Positions 9,849 to 22,936 of a stretch of DNA of 64,000 nt are shown piece after piece. The stretch is taken from assembly GCF_019059575.1 (NCBI RefSeq), contig NW_024881592.1, forward strand, positions 62,001 to 126,000, given 5' to 3'. Made by a program: the position numbers and the translations under genes. The DNA is from Amphibalanus amphitrite. Its lineage: Eukaryota > Arthropoda > Thecostraca > Balanomorpha > Balanidae. How positions within the stretch are numbered: position 1 is the first letter of the stretch; every line of letters begins with the position of its first letter. Below the pieces are notes generated by a model. It saw only the letters and a list, made by a program, of their open reading frames with translations. It had not been told where the DNA came from and did no database searches.

Positions 9849-11817
9849 AACCGCAGGTTGTTTGAAAAGACAAACACTATTCGTTAGAATTGTGTTTTTC
9901 TATTGAAAAACAACCGGAGCGGTCCTTCTCCGGGCTATGTTTTGCAAGTCTGGCCGCGAATCAGTACAACTTGACCGGGGCCTAAACGAATCGCTCAATC
10001 TTCGTAAAAATTTCAGGGTATGGGCTCCAGCAGGCGATCTACCTGATGGCACCGGTCGCTACTCGCTTAAAACCTCGTGGCACGTGGCACGTGCATTTCA
10101 ATTTTCGTCCATGTTAAGTCAACGGGGTTTTGGACACTTTTTGCGCGATCGCGAATGGCGGAAAAACGAGCCAAGAAGGCGGTGGTTTTCTTCCTAGAAT
10201 TTTATGGCAAACATGTTTGGGTACACGCTAGTGTGCGCCGTATACCCCTCAGAATTTCGTAACGTGCCTTTGCACGAGGTCAAAGTTGAACTTTTTTCGC
10301 TCCCCATGTTAAGTCAATGGGCGTTTTTGCAGAGACATTTTCATTCGTTCATTGCACAAAATTATATGATACGATTTTGTTTAAACTTTCAGGACCTGTT
10401 GAGAAACGACCATAGAACATGTTGTTATGCTTCGTTTTGACATATAATGGCCCGTTTTGGGGTAATCGGCACGTGCATTTTCCCATAGGGTTAACATGGG
10501 AAAAAATTAAAATGCGATTTGCGAAAAATTTCGTCAATTATATTTGCTGATATTTTTAGGGTCGGATCTCGGGCTGGCACCCCAACTGACGGTGGTAATT
10601 ACTTAAAATATAATTGACAAAATTTCGGGTAATCGTCACAAACAGTTACCCCATGTTGAGCCTATGGCGATTTCGAAATATTATTTTCAAATCGATTTTG
10701 TCAAAAATTTCCACGTTAGATTTTGAAAATGTTCCAATATGTTGTGCCCCGGGGTATCGGCTACCACAAGGTATGGGTCAGATATGGGGCGATTGAAAAG
10801 CACGTGCCACGTGCAAACGTGTTTGATGGGGTAACATCCGGGAAAATCCGACATTGGCCTACTTGGGGTCCTATGGCGTGGAAACGACTTCAACTAGCGA
10901 CACCAAATCAGTGCAGCCGGTGAGCAGATGAGTCCAGCTTGTCGCACTAGTGGTCACGTGTCGCACGTGCTATTGCACGTGCCGTGGCACGGGGTCAATT
11001 TTGGTGCTTAAGTATACTAGCATTGTGAAATGCAAGGAGTGGGGGAAATAGCCGTCAGGCCGTCAGTTTTTGTGATAGGGTCGATCTGAAAACGGGTTTA
11101 GGCACAGAATGAAGGGGGCTAAGAAACTGCTATCTCGGATTTTTTGTAAAATGAAAAATTTAAAATTCTGGGGAAATTATATGTTCGAAAGGTGAAATTT
11201 CCTAAAATTTTCCCGTTTTTCGAGTTTAGCCGTCCACTGTTCAGAGACGGTGACACCGGCCGGGGTCATCTTTTACATGCTGATGGCCACGTCGATGGGT
11301 CATCACGTGGCGTGAACGGTAAAGCTATCAGAGGTCCGGCACGTGCCACGTGGCCACGTGTTTGAGTCGCGTACCTCCCAGATTATCGTGTGTTTGCCGA
11401 TTTGTGGCCTTATAGCACGAAAACAGCACAAGCCAGGAACACTGAAATAGTGCAATCAGTGAGGGGACAAGTCCTGCTTACACTAACGGCGGTCACGTGG
11501 CACACGTGCAAATTTGGGCACCTCCGTTGCGGAGATATTTTATAGTGAAATATTCAAATGAACATAACTTTGTCAGTTTAAGTCCAATTGGGCTAGACTT
11601 TGGTGGGTGGATAAAATTGTTAAGCGACAGGAACAAATGCGCCACGTTTGTCGCAGTGCGCCACGTTTGTCTCAAAGCGCCATTTTTGCCACAAATCACA
11701 GAATGTGCGTAACTTTATCGAACATGGGACGATTAGGATGCGCTTTGATTGAGGGATGGCTGCTTAAACGGCAGATATGAATACACTACACTTGCCGCAA
11801 GGCGCCATATTTGTCTT
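9849..11817 (+). mobile_element. Helentron-like unit 2 (divergent body, no 3' terminus)
   Basis: The 5' end and first 590 bp match the family. From about 10440 the body diverges: it has no minisatellite but carries a CACGTG-rich patch at 10950-10990 and 11335-11360. It ends with an approximately 420-bp module (GAAAACAGCACAAGCCAGGA onward, 11418-11817) that recurs at 14828-15230 and 21352-21752. Confidence 0.6.
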
Positions 11818-12003
11818 AACCGCAGGTTGTTGTTTCATTAGATTCAAGATAGCACACCGACTCCGGTTAGCACACCGACTCCGGTCTGCACGTGCAAGGC
11901 TCATCCTCTCGTTTGGCGGCGGGCGTTTTTGCTGCGTTTACAAAGGTGCTTGCTCAAACAACCTGCGGTCCCGCGATGCGGAGCCCAGCATCGCAGATGC
12001 TGG
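11818..12003 (+). mobile_element. 186-bp minimal unit with both termini
   Basis: AACCGCAGGTTGTTG is joined after only about 140 bp to CAAACAACCTGCGGT and the terminal palindrome (11985-12003). It carries a doubled CACACCGACTCCGGT phrase and the CGTTTGGCGGCGGGCG segment. It is either a minimal element or an internal-deletion derivative, and the smallest sequence here with both ends. Confidence 0.65.
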
Positions 12004-12005
12004 GT

Positions 12006-13530
12006 AACCGCAGGTTGTTTGAAAAGACAAACACTATTCGTTAGAATTGTGTTTTTCTATTGAAAAACAACCGGAGCGGTCCGTCTCCGGGCTATGTTTT
12101 GCAAGTCTGGCCGCGAATTGGGGCAAGTTGAGCCTCTCCTAAACGAATCCCTCAATCTTCGTAAAAATTTCAGGGTATGGGCTCCCGCAGGCGATCTACC
12201 TGATGGCACCGGTCGCTACTCGCTTAAAACCTCGTGGCACGTGGCACGTGCGATTCCATTTTGCCCATGTTAAGTCAACGGGGTTTTGGACACTTTTTGC
12301 GCGATCGCCAATGGCGGGAAAACGAGCCAAGGAAGAGGTGGTTTTCTTCCCAGCATTTTATGGAAAACACGTTTGGGTACACGCTAGTGTGCGTCGTATA
12401 CCCCTCAAAACTTCGTAACGTGTCTTTGCACGAGGTCAAAGTTGAACTTTTTTCGCTCCCCATGTTAAGTCAATGGGCGTTTTTGCAGAGACATTTTCAT
12501 TCGCTCATTGTACAAAATTATATGATACGATTTTGCTTTAACTTTCAGGACTTGTTGAGAAAAGACCATAGAACATGTTGTTATGCTTCTTTAAGCTGTG
12601 CAAATTCGTTTGTTGTCTTTAGGCTTCTTTAAAAATGAAAAATTTTAACATGGAAAGTCAATGGGAGCGTCTTTGGTGCTTAATAACTTTGTACCTTGAA
12701 GACATATTCAAGTCAAAAGTTTATAGGTTATACAACTTTTGATGCTCTTTCCAATGATATACAGAGCGTTATTGCACGTTGTGCCGTTTTTGAGAAATTT
12801 AGTAAAAAAGCACGACATTACCGAGATTTGAGCTCAGACCTATATCGTTACGGTGTCAGGCGGACACGAGGACAGGTGGCGCCGCCGCCGCCCGCATAGC
12901 GGCGGGAATGTGAACTAACCTGTTTACCGTCTATGATATGGTACCATCGGGGGACCGGCCGCCGTCGGCACGATTTCGGGACTTTGCATCGCAATAAAAG
13001 GCTTATTTACAATTGAAAATGGACTAGCGAGAGTCGTTATGGAAGCAGAATTTGATGCTCTACAAAACTAGGCTATTTTCATTGTGATGGCATCACAGAC
13101 TACACCGCTAACCCCAATAAAGCAGATTTATGTCGCGTCATCGATGATTACATATAATGTTTCTTTGATATATACGTAGTCGGGTCTTTCAGCTGCGTCC
13201 CTCCCCTCCCTCGCCGCGCCGGCGGGTCGGCCATCCGCGGCTTGCCGCCCGCCGGCTGCTGGCCGGTCAGCTGGCCGGTCAGCTGGTCGCCCGCGGCTGT
13301 CGGTGCAGTGCGGGATGCCTACTTGCGGGGGGCCGTCGTGGCGGCGGCCCGGGTGGACTGGGCGAGCAGTGAGTTGGGGAGCGCTGCGCTGTCGGGTCGG
13401 TGCTCTAGTTTGTATTGCGTTCGCATGATACGGCTTGAGCCAATACAGAGTGAACTGATTGAGCTGAGCAAGTCTTTATATGCATTGAAAAGTAAAGCAC
13501 TTTTTACTGCATCTACGGTGAGATGCTAGA
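12006..13530 (+). mobile_element. Helentron-like unit 3 (3' truncated)
   Basis: The 5' half is intact. At 12846 it runs into the CGTTACGGT element, and unit 4 begins within that element after 13530, so the 3' half and terminus are missing. Confidence 0.65.
12846..13530 (+). mobile_element. CGTTACGGT element, copy 1 (right end missing)
   Basis: The left end CGTTACGGTGTCAGGCGGAC is present; the right end is lost to unit 4. The body carries the GGCGCCGCCGCCGCCCGC block, a CTGGCCGGTCAGCTGGCC repeat and GAGCTGAGCAAGTC text common to all copies. No transposase is encoded. Confidence 0.65.
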
Positions 13531-13531
13531 T

Positions 13532-15943
13532 AACCGCAGGTTGTTTGAAAAGACAAACACTATTCGTTAGAATTGTGTTTTTCTATTGAAAAACAACCGG
13601 AGCGGTCCGTCTCCGGGCTATGTTTTGCATGTCTGGCAGCGAATTGGGGCAACTTGGGTCAGGCCTAAACGTGCATTGCGATTTTCGTAAAAAGTTCAGA
13701 GTATGGGCTCCCGGGGGCGATCTACCTGATGGCATCGGTCGCTACTCGCTTAAAACCTCGTGGCACGTGGCACGTGCGATTCCATTTTTCCCATAGTAAG
13801 TCAATGGGGGTTTGGGACACTTTTTGCGCGATCGCGAATAGCGGAAAAAATCGCCGATGAAGGTATGGTTTGCTGCATACCATTTTATGGCCGACACATT
13901 CAGGTACACGCCCATGTGCGCCGTCTACCCGTAAGAAGTCGATATTTTTTGTAGTACGACTTTGAAGTTGAACTTTTTTCGCTCCCCATGTTAAGTCAAT
14001 GGGCGTTTTTGCACAGACATTTTCATTCGCTCATTGTACAAAATTATATGATACGATTTTGCTTAAACTTTCAGGACTTGTTGAGAAAAGACCATAGAAC
14101 ATGTTGTTATGCTTCTTAAAGCTGTGCAAATTCGTTTGTTCTTTTTCAGCTCGTTTAAAAATGAAAAATTTTAACATGGAAAGTCAATGGGAGCGTCTTT
14201 GTTGCTTAATAACTTTTTACAGTTGAGATATATTTAAGTGAAAAGTTGATAGGTTATACAACTTTTGATGCTCTTTCCAATGATATATAGAACGTTATTG
14301 CACGTCGTGCCGTTTTCGAGGAATTTGGTAAAAAAGCACGACTTTACCGAGATTTGAGCTCAGACCTATATATGGCCTTGACTCAGACAGTATACGAACA
14401 GGTGACAGGGATACCTCCCATTGAAGGATGCGATTTAATTCTAAACATTAGCAGCCGGCCGCCGTGGGGACGTTTTTGTACGACTTATATCTCCGCAACC
14501 AGGGGACCGATACACTTGCGGTTTTTTGTGTGGGGTAGCGTATACCCTTCTTAGAAGTATTTTACTATGGACGATGCATGCGCGTGACCCCTACTGCACG
14601 TGACACGTGTAATACGGAGAGGTGTCAGTTTTGTAATAAGTGCAATAACTCGGCAATTACTGGGCCGATTGCGCTGAAACTTGGCATGGAGGTAGTCACC
14701 TACCAGGCGATCCATTTTCATGTGCCACGGTAGGGGTGCAACTGTACGTGCGCACGTGCAGGGTGACGCTTCGAGATCTCGAGAACGGCCCGGCCGATTG
14801 AGTTCAAATTTGGTACACCGCTAGAGACCGAAAACAGCACAAGCCAGGAATACTGAAATGGTGCAATCAGTGAGGAGACAAGTCCTGCTTACACCACCGG
14901 CGATCACGTGGCACACGTGCAAATTTGGGCACCTCCGTTGCGGATATATTTTATAGTGAAATATTCAAATGTACATAACTTTGTCAGTTTAAGTCCGATT
15001 GGACTAGAATTTGGTGGGTTGATGAATTGTTAAGCGACATGAACGAATGCGGCACGTTTGTTGCAGTGCGCCACGTTTGTCTCAAAGCGCCATTTTTGCC
15101 ACAAAGTGCAGAATGTGCGTTATTTTGTCGAAAATTGGACGATTAGGATGCGCTGTAATTAAGCGATGGCTGCTTAAACGGTAGATATGAATGCACCACA
15201 TTTGCCGCAGGGCGCCATATTTGTCTTAATGCGTCAGTGTTTGCGTTTTGCCTACGGCGGGCGTTTTTGCGGCGGTGTTTGCGTTTGGCGGCGGGCGGCC
15301 GTTTTTTGCGTTTTTTGCGGTGTTTTTGTTTGACGGCGGGCGGCCGTTTTTTGCGGCGTTTTGCGGTTGGCGGCGGGCGGGCGTGCGTTGCGGGCGTTTT
15401 TTGCGGCGGTGTTTGCGTTTTTTTGCGTTTTTTTGTGTTTGGCGGCGGGCGGGCGGGCGATGCGGGTGTTTTGCGGTGTTTGCGTTTGGCGGCGGGCGGC
15501 CGTTTTAGCGGCGGTTTGCGGCGGGCGGCCGTTTTTTGCGGCGTTTTGTAGTTTGCGGCGGGCGGCCGTTTTTGCGGGGTTTTGCGGTCGCCGGCGGCCG
15601 GGCGTTATTGGCGGTGTTGCGGTTTTAGGCGGGCGGCCGCGTTTCGCGGCGTTTTGCCTTTGGCGGCGGGCGATGCGGGCGATTTTTTGTGGCGGCGGTA
15701 TTTGCGTTTTTTGCGGTGTTTGCGTTTTGCGGCGGATGGGCGTTTTTGCGGCTTTTTTTTGCGTTTTTTTCTGCGGTTTTGTGCCTGCGGGCGATTGTTT
15801 TTTTGCGGCTTTTGCGTTGCGTTTTGAGCGTGCGTTTTGCGAGTTTTGCAGTTTTGCGTTTTGCGGCGGGCGGTATTTACAAAGGTGCTTGCTCAAACAA
15901 CCTGCGGTCCCGCGATGCGGAGCCCGGCATCGCAGATGCCGCG
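13532..15943 (+). mobile_element. Helentron-like unit 4 with GC-rich minisatellite
   Basis: The 5' half is complete to about 14620, followed by one minisatellite monomer, the AAAACAGCACAAGCC module (14828-15230), a GC-rich tract (15231-15880) and a 3' terminus with the GGCATCGCAGATGCC stem (15926-15940). TTGTCTTAATGCG at 15221-15233 is the empty counterpart of the TTAA insertion seen in unit 7. Confidence 0.65.
15231..15880. repeat. GC-rich minisatellite, tract 1
   Basis: Irregular repetition of TTTGCGTTTGGCGGCGGGC- and GGCCGTTTTTTGCGGCG-like words. The composition lacks stop codons in several frames, giving open frames of about 210 codons on both strands with Arg/Phe/Gly or Lys/Pro/Gln/Ala only. 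It is non-coding by all appearances. Confidence 0.8.
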
Positions 15944-15944
15944 T

Positions 15945-17732
15945 AACCGCAGGTTGTTTGAAAAGACAAACACTATTCGTTAGAATTGTGTTTTTCTATT
16001 GAAAAACAACCGGAGCGGTCGTTCTCCGGGCTATGTTTTGCAAGTCTGGCCGCGAATTGGGGCAACTTGACCGGGGCCTAGACGAATCGCTCAATCTTCG
16101 TAAAAATTTCAGGGTATGGGCTCCCGCAGGCGATCTACCTGATGGCACCGGTCGCTACTCGCTTAAAACCTCGTGGCACGTGGCACGTGCGATTTCATTT
16201 TCTCCATGTTAATTCAACGGGGTTTTGGACACTTTTTGCGCGATCGCCAATGGTGGGAAAACGGGCCAAGGAAGAGGTGGTTTTCTTCCCAGCATTTTAT
16301 GGCAAACACGTTCCGGTACACGCCAGTGTGCGCGGTATACACGTCAGAACTTCGTAACGTGTCTTTGCACGAGGTCAAAGTTGAACTTTTTTCGCTCCCC
16401 ATGTTAAGTCAATGGACGTTTTTGCAGCCGTATTTTCATTCGTTCATTGTACAAAATTATATGATACGATTTTGTTTAAACTTTCAGGACTTGTTAAGAA
16501 AAGACCATAGAACATGTTGTTATGCTTCTTTAAGCTGTGCAAATTCGTTTCTTCTTTTTAAGCTCGTTTAAAATTGAAAATTTTTAACATGGAAAGTCAG
16601 TGGGAGCGTCTTTGGTGCTTAATAACTTTGTACGTTGAAGATATATTTAAGTGAAAAGTTGATAGGATATACAACTTTTGATGCTCCTTCCAATGATATA
16701 TAGAGCGTTATTGCACGTTGTGCCGTTTTTGAGAAATTTAGTAAAAAAGCACGACATTACCGAGATTTGAGCTCACACCTATAAATGGTCTTGCTCAGAC
16801 AGTATACGAACAGGTGACGGGGATACCTCCCATTGAAGGATGCGATTTAATGCTAAATATTAGCGGCCGGCCTCCGTGGGGACGTTTTTGTACGACTTAT
16901 ATCTCCGCAAGCAGGGGACCGATACTCTTGCGGTTTTTTGTGTGGGGTAGCGTATACCCTTCTTAGAAGTATTTACTATGGATGATGCATGCCGGTGACC
17001 CCTACTGCACGTGACACGTGTAAAACGGAGAGGTACCACTTTTGTTGTAATGACAATAACACGGTAATTACTTGGCTGATTGCACTGAAACTACACAAGG
17101 ATGTAGGCACCCGCCGGACCAGGCCTTTTCATGTGCTATGGTTGGGGTGCAACTGCACGTGCGCACGTGCAGGGTGACGCTTCGAGATCTCGAGAACGGC
17201 CGGGCCGATTGAGTTCAAATTTGGTACAGCGCTAGAGACCGGTTAGTAGGGTGCCGTGCGCAAGTCAGTTAGGACCCATCTTGCACGTGCGCACGTGCAG
17301 GGTGACGCTTCCAGATCTCAGGAACGGCTGGGCCGATTGCATTCAAGTTCGGCACACCATTAGAGACCAGTTAGTAGGGTGCTGTGCACAAGTCAGTTAG
17401 TATGTATATTCATGTGTCACGGTTGGGGTGCAACTGCACGTACGCACGTGATAGGGGTCGCTTCCAGATCTTGAAAACGGCTGGGCCGATTGAGCTCAAA
17501 TTCCGTACACCACTAGAGACCGGCAACTAGGGTGCCGTGCACAAGTCAGTTGGGACCCAGGTTGCACGTGCGCACGTGAAGGTTGCCGCTTCAAGATCTC
17601 GAAAACGACCGGGCCGATTGCACTCAATTTTACACACCTCTAGAGTGGTTAGTAGATTGTCCTGTTCGTCAGTTCGTAGCGCACCCACTCCGGTCTGCAC
17701 GTGCCAGGCCCATCCTCTCGTTTGGCGGCGGG
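15945..17732 (+). mobile_element. Helentron-like unit 5 (3' terminus replaced by type-B unit)
   Basis: Canonical 5' half, GC-rich segment (about 16850-16890) and five minisatellite monomers. It stops in CGTTTGGCGGCGGG, where a type-B 5' end begins. The same junction recurs at 44564 and 54988. Confidence 0.65.
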
Positions 17733-17733
17733 T

Positions 17734-20057
17734 AACCGCAGGTTGTTTCTTCATTAGACAAACACTATTCGTTAGAATTGTTTTCTATTGAAAAAAAAAA
17801 CCGGAGCAGTCCATCACCGGGCTATGTTTTGCATGGTTGGCCGCAATCGAAATGTGTCTGTGATTGCTGTAGAAGACTAGACCAGGAAACAATCGGTGAG
17901 TGCTACCAAAACACAATAACCTCCGCCCGATTGGGGCGGGGGCGCTTGTAGCCACACCTATTAGTTTTTTTTGCGTTTGTTAAGAAAATTACTACGCGCA
18001 TTGTTATAAAGCTTTGTGTGATAGATCAATTTCAGCGGCATGGTTGGACCTCTATGTAGGCACACACCTGACACCGGCGACAACGGCTGCGCCGATTGCG
18101 CTTAAATCTTCATTCATGCGGCTACATACGGAAGAGGGGGCACTGCGGCGCAACATGCTTTCAGGCGTTTGACACTTCTGCGTCATCTAGCGAGTAAAAC
18201 GGAATGTTTGGATTGAAAATGCCACACGCATTTACCACACTCGATAATCGTCCTCAAAAGCTTCAGTTTCGTGCGAGTCATCAGTTCTAAAGAGATAGTG
18301 GTTATCCCGGATCCCTTATTACTCCGCCATTCATTTAGGCGGTTATATACAATAGAGCAAGCATTGCGGCACAGCATACATTCAGGCGTTTGACGCTTCT
18401 GCCATCTAGCGAGTAAAAATGAATATGAGGTGTTTTCGGCTGATATAGATCCGTTGAAGCATCAATATTAAACTTGATATTCGGCACAAGTCACTGACTC
18501 TGATTCGAATGGTGACGTCGACGGCGACCGTGACGTCACCATTGCGTCAATATTGATTAACCCTCGCCCGCACATGCCATTTTCCCATCCTGGAACGCAC
18601 ATGGGGGGGGGGGGTTGCCACCCCCCCCCGCGCCATTTCGTTCCTGTTGGAGATAGAGCTTAGCGGTAAAGACCAAAAAGATTCTTTGGGAAGAGACGAA
18701 TCCAATGGTACCCAGTTTTACCTCTTCAGGTCAGTCATTGACCTTCCAGGTCAGGTCAAACTAAAAAATGTTGCTGTTTTGGGTCTCCGTTGGATACCAA
18801 GTGCTTTGCTTATTATATACCGATGACGTTGCCGTTTTCTGGTGCCAAGCCAGCTAAAACCTCTTTCCCACACTACCCGACCAGGTTTTTGCTGCTGAGG
18901 TCATTTCAGGTCAAGTTAGGTCAAGGTCAGTTATATGTGTTTGTATGTCTGTGTGTGTCTGTGTGTACTGATGTGTGCACCGAATGTTTATGTGTCCATA
19001 TTACATGAAATCATGATCTGAGAAGCTTTTACCAAAAATGCAGTCAAAAAACTTCACAAAAAGTAAATTCCGCTTGCCTAAAACGCAATTATCTTAGATG
19101 ACCTAGGTTGACCTTGCCCCTGACCTTGACATATGTACATCGTCGAACAACATGTTCCATGATAGGTGGGAGGTAAGACTGGCAAAAGAGGCCGAAATCA
19201 AGGTGTCAAAAGCTCACAAGGCCCATAGCCAAAGCAAGATGTTGAGAATTGGCCATTTGGGTCATGACATGACCTGAAAAACAAGGTCATATCTCCGAAA
19301 CCAAAAACCACAGATTCAAGCCGGATCTTATGACACCGACCGCATTTTCTGGTTAAGTAAGGTCACTGACCTAATGTGCCACGATTGGGGTGCAACTGTA
19401 CGTGTCCACGTGCAGGGTGACGCTTCCAGATCTCGAGAACGGCCGGGCCGATTGTGCTCAGATTTGGCACACCGCTAGAGACCGCGCAGTAGGGTGCCTT
19501 GCACAGGTCAGCTGGGCCCCAGGTTGCACGTGCGCACGTGCAGGGTGACGCTTCCAGATCTCAGGAACGGCTGGGCCGATTGCATTCAAATTCGGCACAC
19601 CTTTAGAGACCGTTTAGTAGGGTGCTGTGCACAAGTTAGTTAGTATGTATATTCATGTGTCACGGTTGGGGTGCAACTGCACGTGCGCACGTGTAGGGGT
19701 CGCTTTCAGATCTTGAAATTGGCTGGGCCGATTGAGCTCAAATTTGGTACACCGCTTGAGACCGGCGAATAGAGTGCCGTGAACAAGTCAATTGGAACCC
19801 AGGTTGCACGTGCGCACGTGCAGGGAGTCGCTTCCAGATCTCGAAAACGGCCGGGTCGATTGCACTCAAATTTGGCACACCGCTATAGACCGGCGAATAG
19901 GGTGCCGTGCACGTCAGTCCGTAGAACACCGACTCCGGTCTGCACGTGCAAGGCTCATCCTCTCGTTTGGCGGCGGGCGTTTTTGCTGCGTTTACAAAGG
20001 TGCTTGCTCAAACAACCTGCGGTCCCGCGATGCGGAGCCCAGCATCGCAGATGCTGG
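17734..20057 (+). mobile_element. Helentron-like unit 6 (type B 5' half, type A 3' half)
   Basis: The 5' end reads AACCGCAGGTTGTTTCTTCA, a subfamily variant. A distinct body (to 18556) contains an inverted TGGTGACGTC/GACGTCACCA pair. An AGGTCA-rich insertion follows at 18561, then type-A minisatellite monomers and a full 3' terminus (20009-20057). Confidence 0.6.
18561..19372. mobile_element. AGGTCA-rich TTAA element, copy a
   Basis: It starts after TTAA (18557-18560) with CCCTCGCCCG. A run of Gs near 18605 faces a run of Cs 8 bp later. Many AGGTCA/TGACCT half-sites follow. The right end is fused to minisatellite, so no right terminus is seen. Confidence 0.5.
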
Positions 20058-21754
20058 TAACCGCAGGTTGTTTGAAAAGACAAACACTATTCGTTAGAAT
20101 TGTGTTTTTCTATTGAAAAACAACCGGAGCGGTCCTTCTCCGGGCTATGTTTTGCATGTCTGGCCGCGAATCGAGACATCTTGATTGGGGCCTAAACTTG
20201 TGGCTCGATTTTCGTAAAAATTTCAGGGTATGGGCTCCCGCAGGCGATCTACCTGATGGCACCGGTCGCTACTCGCTTAAAACCTCGTGGCACGTGGCAC
20301 GTGCGATTCCATTTTCCCCATGTTAAGTCAATGGGGTTTTGGACACTTTTTGCGCGATCGGGAATAGCGGAAAAAATCGCGGAACAAGGTATGGTTTGCT
20401 GCCCACCACTTTATGGCCCACACATTCAGGTACACGCCCGTGTGCGCCGTATACCCGTCAGAATTCGTTAACGTGAGTTGCACGAGTTTGAAGTTGAACT
20501 TTTTTCGCTCCCCATGTTAAGTCAATGGGCGTTTTTGCACAGACATTTTCATTCGCTCATTGTACAAAATAATATGATACGATTTTGTTTAAACTTGCAG
20601 GACTTGTTGAGAAAAGACAATAGAACATGTTGTTGTCCTTCTTTAAGCTGTGCAAATTCGTTTCTTCTTTTTAACCTCGTTTAAAAATGAAAAATTTTAA
20701 CATGGAAAGTCAATGGGAGCGTCTTTGCTGCTTAATAACTTTTTACGTTAAAGATATATTTAAGTGAAAAGTTGATAGGTTATACAACTTTTGATGCTCT
20801 TTCCAATGACATATAGAACGTTATTGCACGTTGTGCCGTTTTTGAGAAATTTAGTAAAAAAGCACGACATTACCGAGATTTGAGCTCAGACCTATATATG
20901 GTCTTGGCTCAGACAGTATACGAACAGGTGACAGGGATACCTCCCATTGAAGGATGCGATTTAATACTAAACATTAGCAGCCGGCCGCCGTGGGGACGTT
21001 TTTGTACGACTTATATCTCCGCAGCCACTGGACCAATACACTTGCGGTTTTTTGTGTGGGGTAGCGTATACCCTTCTTAGAAGTATTTACTATGGATGAT
21101 GCATGCCGGTGACCCCTACTGCACGTGACACGTGTAAAACGGAGAGGTGTCAGTTTTGTAATAAGTGCAATACCTCGGTAATTACTGGGCCGATTGCGCT
21201 GAAACTTGGCATGGAGGTAGTCACCTACTAGGCGATCCATTTTCATGTGCCACGGTAGGGGTGCCGCTGCACGTGCGCACGTGCAGGGTGACGCTTCCAG
21301 ATCTCGTGACCGGCCGGGCCGATTTAGTTCAAATTTGGTACACCGCTAGAGACCGAAAACAGCACAAGCCAGGAATACTGAAATGGTGCAATCAGTGAGG
21401 GGACAAGTCCTGCTTACACCAACGGCGATCACTTGGCACACGTGCAAATTTGGGCACCTCCGTTGCGGATATATTTTATAGTGAAATATTCAAATGTACA
21501 TAACTTTGTCAGTTTAAGTCCGATTGGACTAGAATTTGGTGGGTTGATGAATTGTTAAGCGACATGAACGAATGCGGCACGTTTGTTGCAGTGCGCCACG
21601 TTTGTCTCAAAGCGCCATTTTTGCCACAAAGTGCAGAATGTGCGTTATTTTGTCGAAAATTGGACGATTAGGATGCGCTGTAATTAAGCGATGGCTGCTT
21701 AAACGGTAGATATGAATGCACCACATTTGCCGCAGGGCGCCATATTTGTCTCAA

Positions 21755-22932
21755 CCCGCGCCGGGCCGGGGGGGGGTGTTTGAACACCCCCCCTTGCGGT
21801 TTTTCGCAGATATCTCAAAAACGGCGGCGCGGAGCGCCGCCGTTTTTGGCACACCTGTTCGTGCATCTTTTCCACACATGTTGTGAAAATTTCAGACCCA
21901 GCTCACCTTAGGCCAGGTCACCAGGTCACGCCAAGTGACCTCACCTCAGAAAAAATAAGAATGCTCGTCATAGCTACACCGACTGAACGATCGCCTTGAA
22001 ACTTTCAGCGATTGATTAGAGCAACACTAACTATAAAATGTATATCTCGGAATTTTGATATCGGTGACCTAAGGTCAGGTCAATTTTGCGGCCTCTCCAT
22101 TATAAGTCAATGGGAGAAAATTGAAAAGCGTCTGTTTTGCACGAACGCTATTCTAGACACTCTCAAACATCGATATGTAGGTAAAATAGACACACTGAAC
22201 CAGAAAATGGCAACTGTGACCCCTCGTTATGTCCCCGAGGTCATCTCAGGTCACGAACAGAATCTAACAGTTTTTCGATGATAACTTCTGATAGAGGAGT
22301 GCTAGAGCGCTGAAAACGCCTTAGATGTGTTCGGCTCGACGTTGCGGATCGACTGATATGCAACATGACCTTTTCCGGTCAGGTCATGACCTTGACCTGA
22401 GGTCAAATTTTCAAGTTGACCTTTCAAGGTCAAATTATAGTTCATTCGACGCGTCTCGACGAGAGGAACACGATGCTGGCAAAAGTAATGTCATAGCTCT
22501 TTTGAGTCAAAAGTTATTGCCGAAAAAACGTTTTTCATAAAAACGGCTATTTTTGGAGTTTTTGCCCTCTGGAGGCTAAACTGTTGACCTGAGGTCAAAT
22601 CTGAGAACATTACTCAGAAAGGTCTGTAAAAGAGCTATCGAATGCGCTTTTTTTTGCGACGCTGTAGCTCTGTCGGTTCCCGAGATAGCCGTTGGCAGTT
22701 TCCAAAATGTTGAAATAGTCAACATTTTACCTTTGGTGACCTCTGGTGACCTGACCTTTGACCTGACCCAAAAAATGACCGAAGTGTTTTCGTCCTTATT
22801 TTTGACGTTCTTTCGATTGCCGCTTACCGCGTGTCGCTACGTGGCCCAGGAGCCGAGTTAGAAGGGGGGGTGTTCAAACACCCCCCCCCCCGCGGCCCGG
22901 CGCGGAATCTCAGAGCACCGGCCCGGCGCGGG
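21755..22932. mobile_element. AGGTCA-rich TTAA element, copy b (both ends, 1178 bp)
   Basis: The ends are CCCGCGCCGGGCCGG and its inverted form (CCGGCCCGGCGCGGG), flanked by TCAA on the left (a likely mutated TTAA, 21751-21754) and TTAA on the right (22933-22936). The empty site GTCTTAATGCG is preserved in unit 4 at 15223-15233. TTAA duplication with CCC...GGG ends is the piggyBac hallmark. Just inside each end a G-run/C-run hairpin surrounds GTGTTTGAACAC. It is non-autonomous. Confidence 0.7.
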
Positions 22933-22936
22933 TTAA

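Noticed and set aside
15252-15896. 214-codon antisense open frame rich in Lys, Pro, Gln and Ala
   Set aside because: It lies entirely in the GC-rich minisatellite, has low-complexity composition, and comes with overlapping open frames on the other strand.
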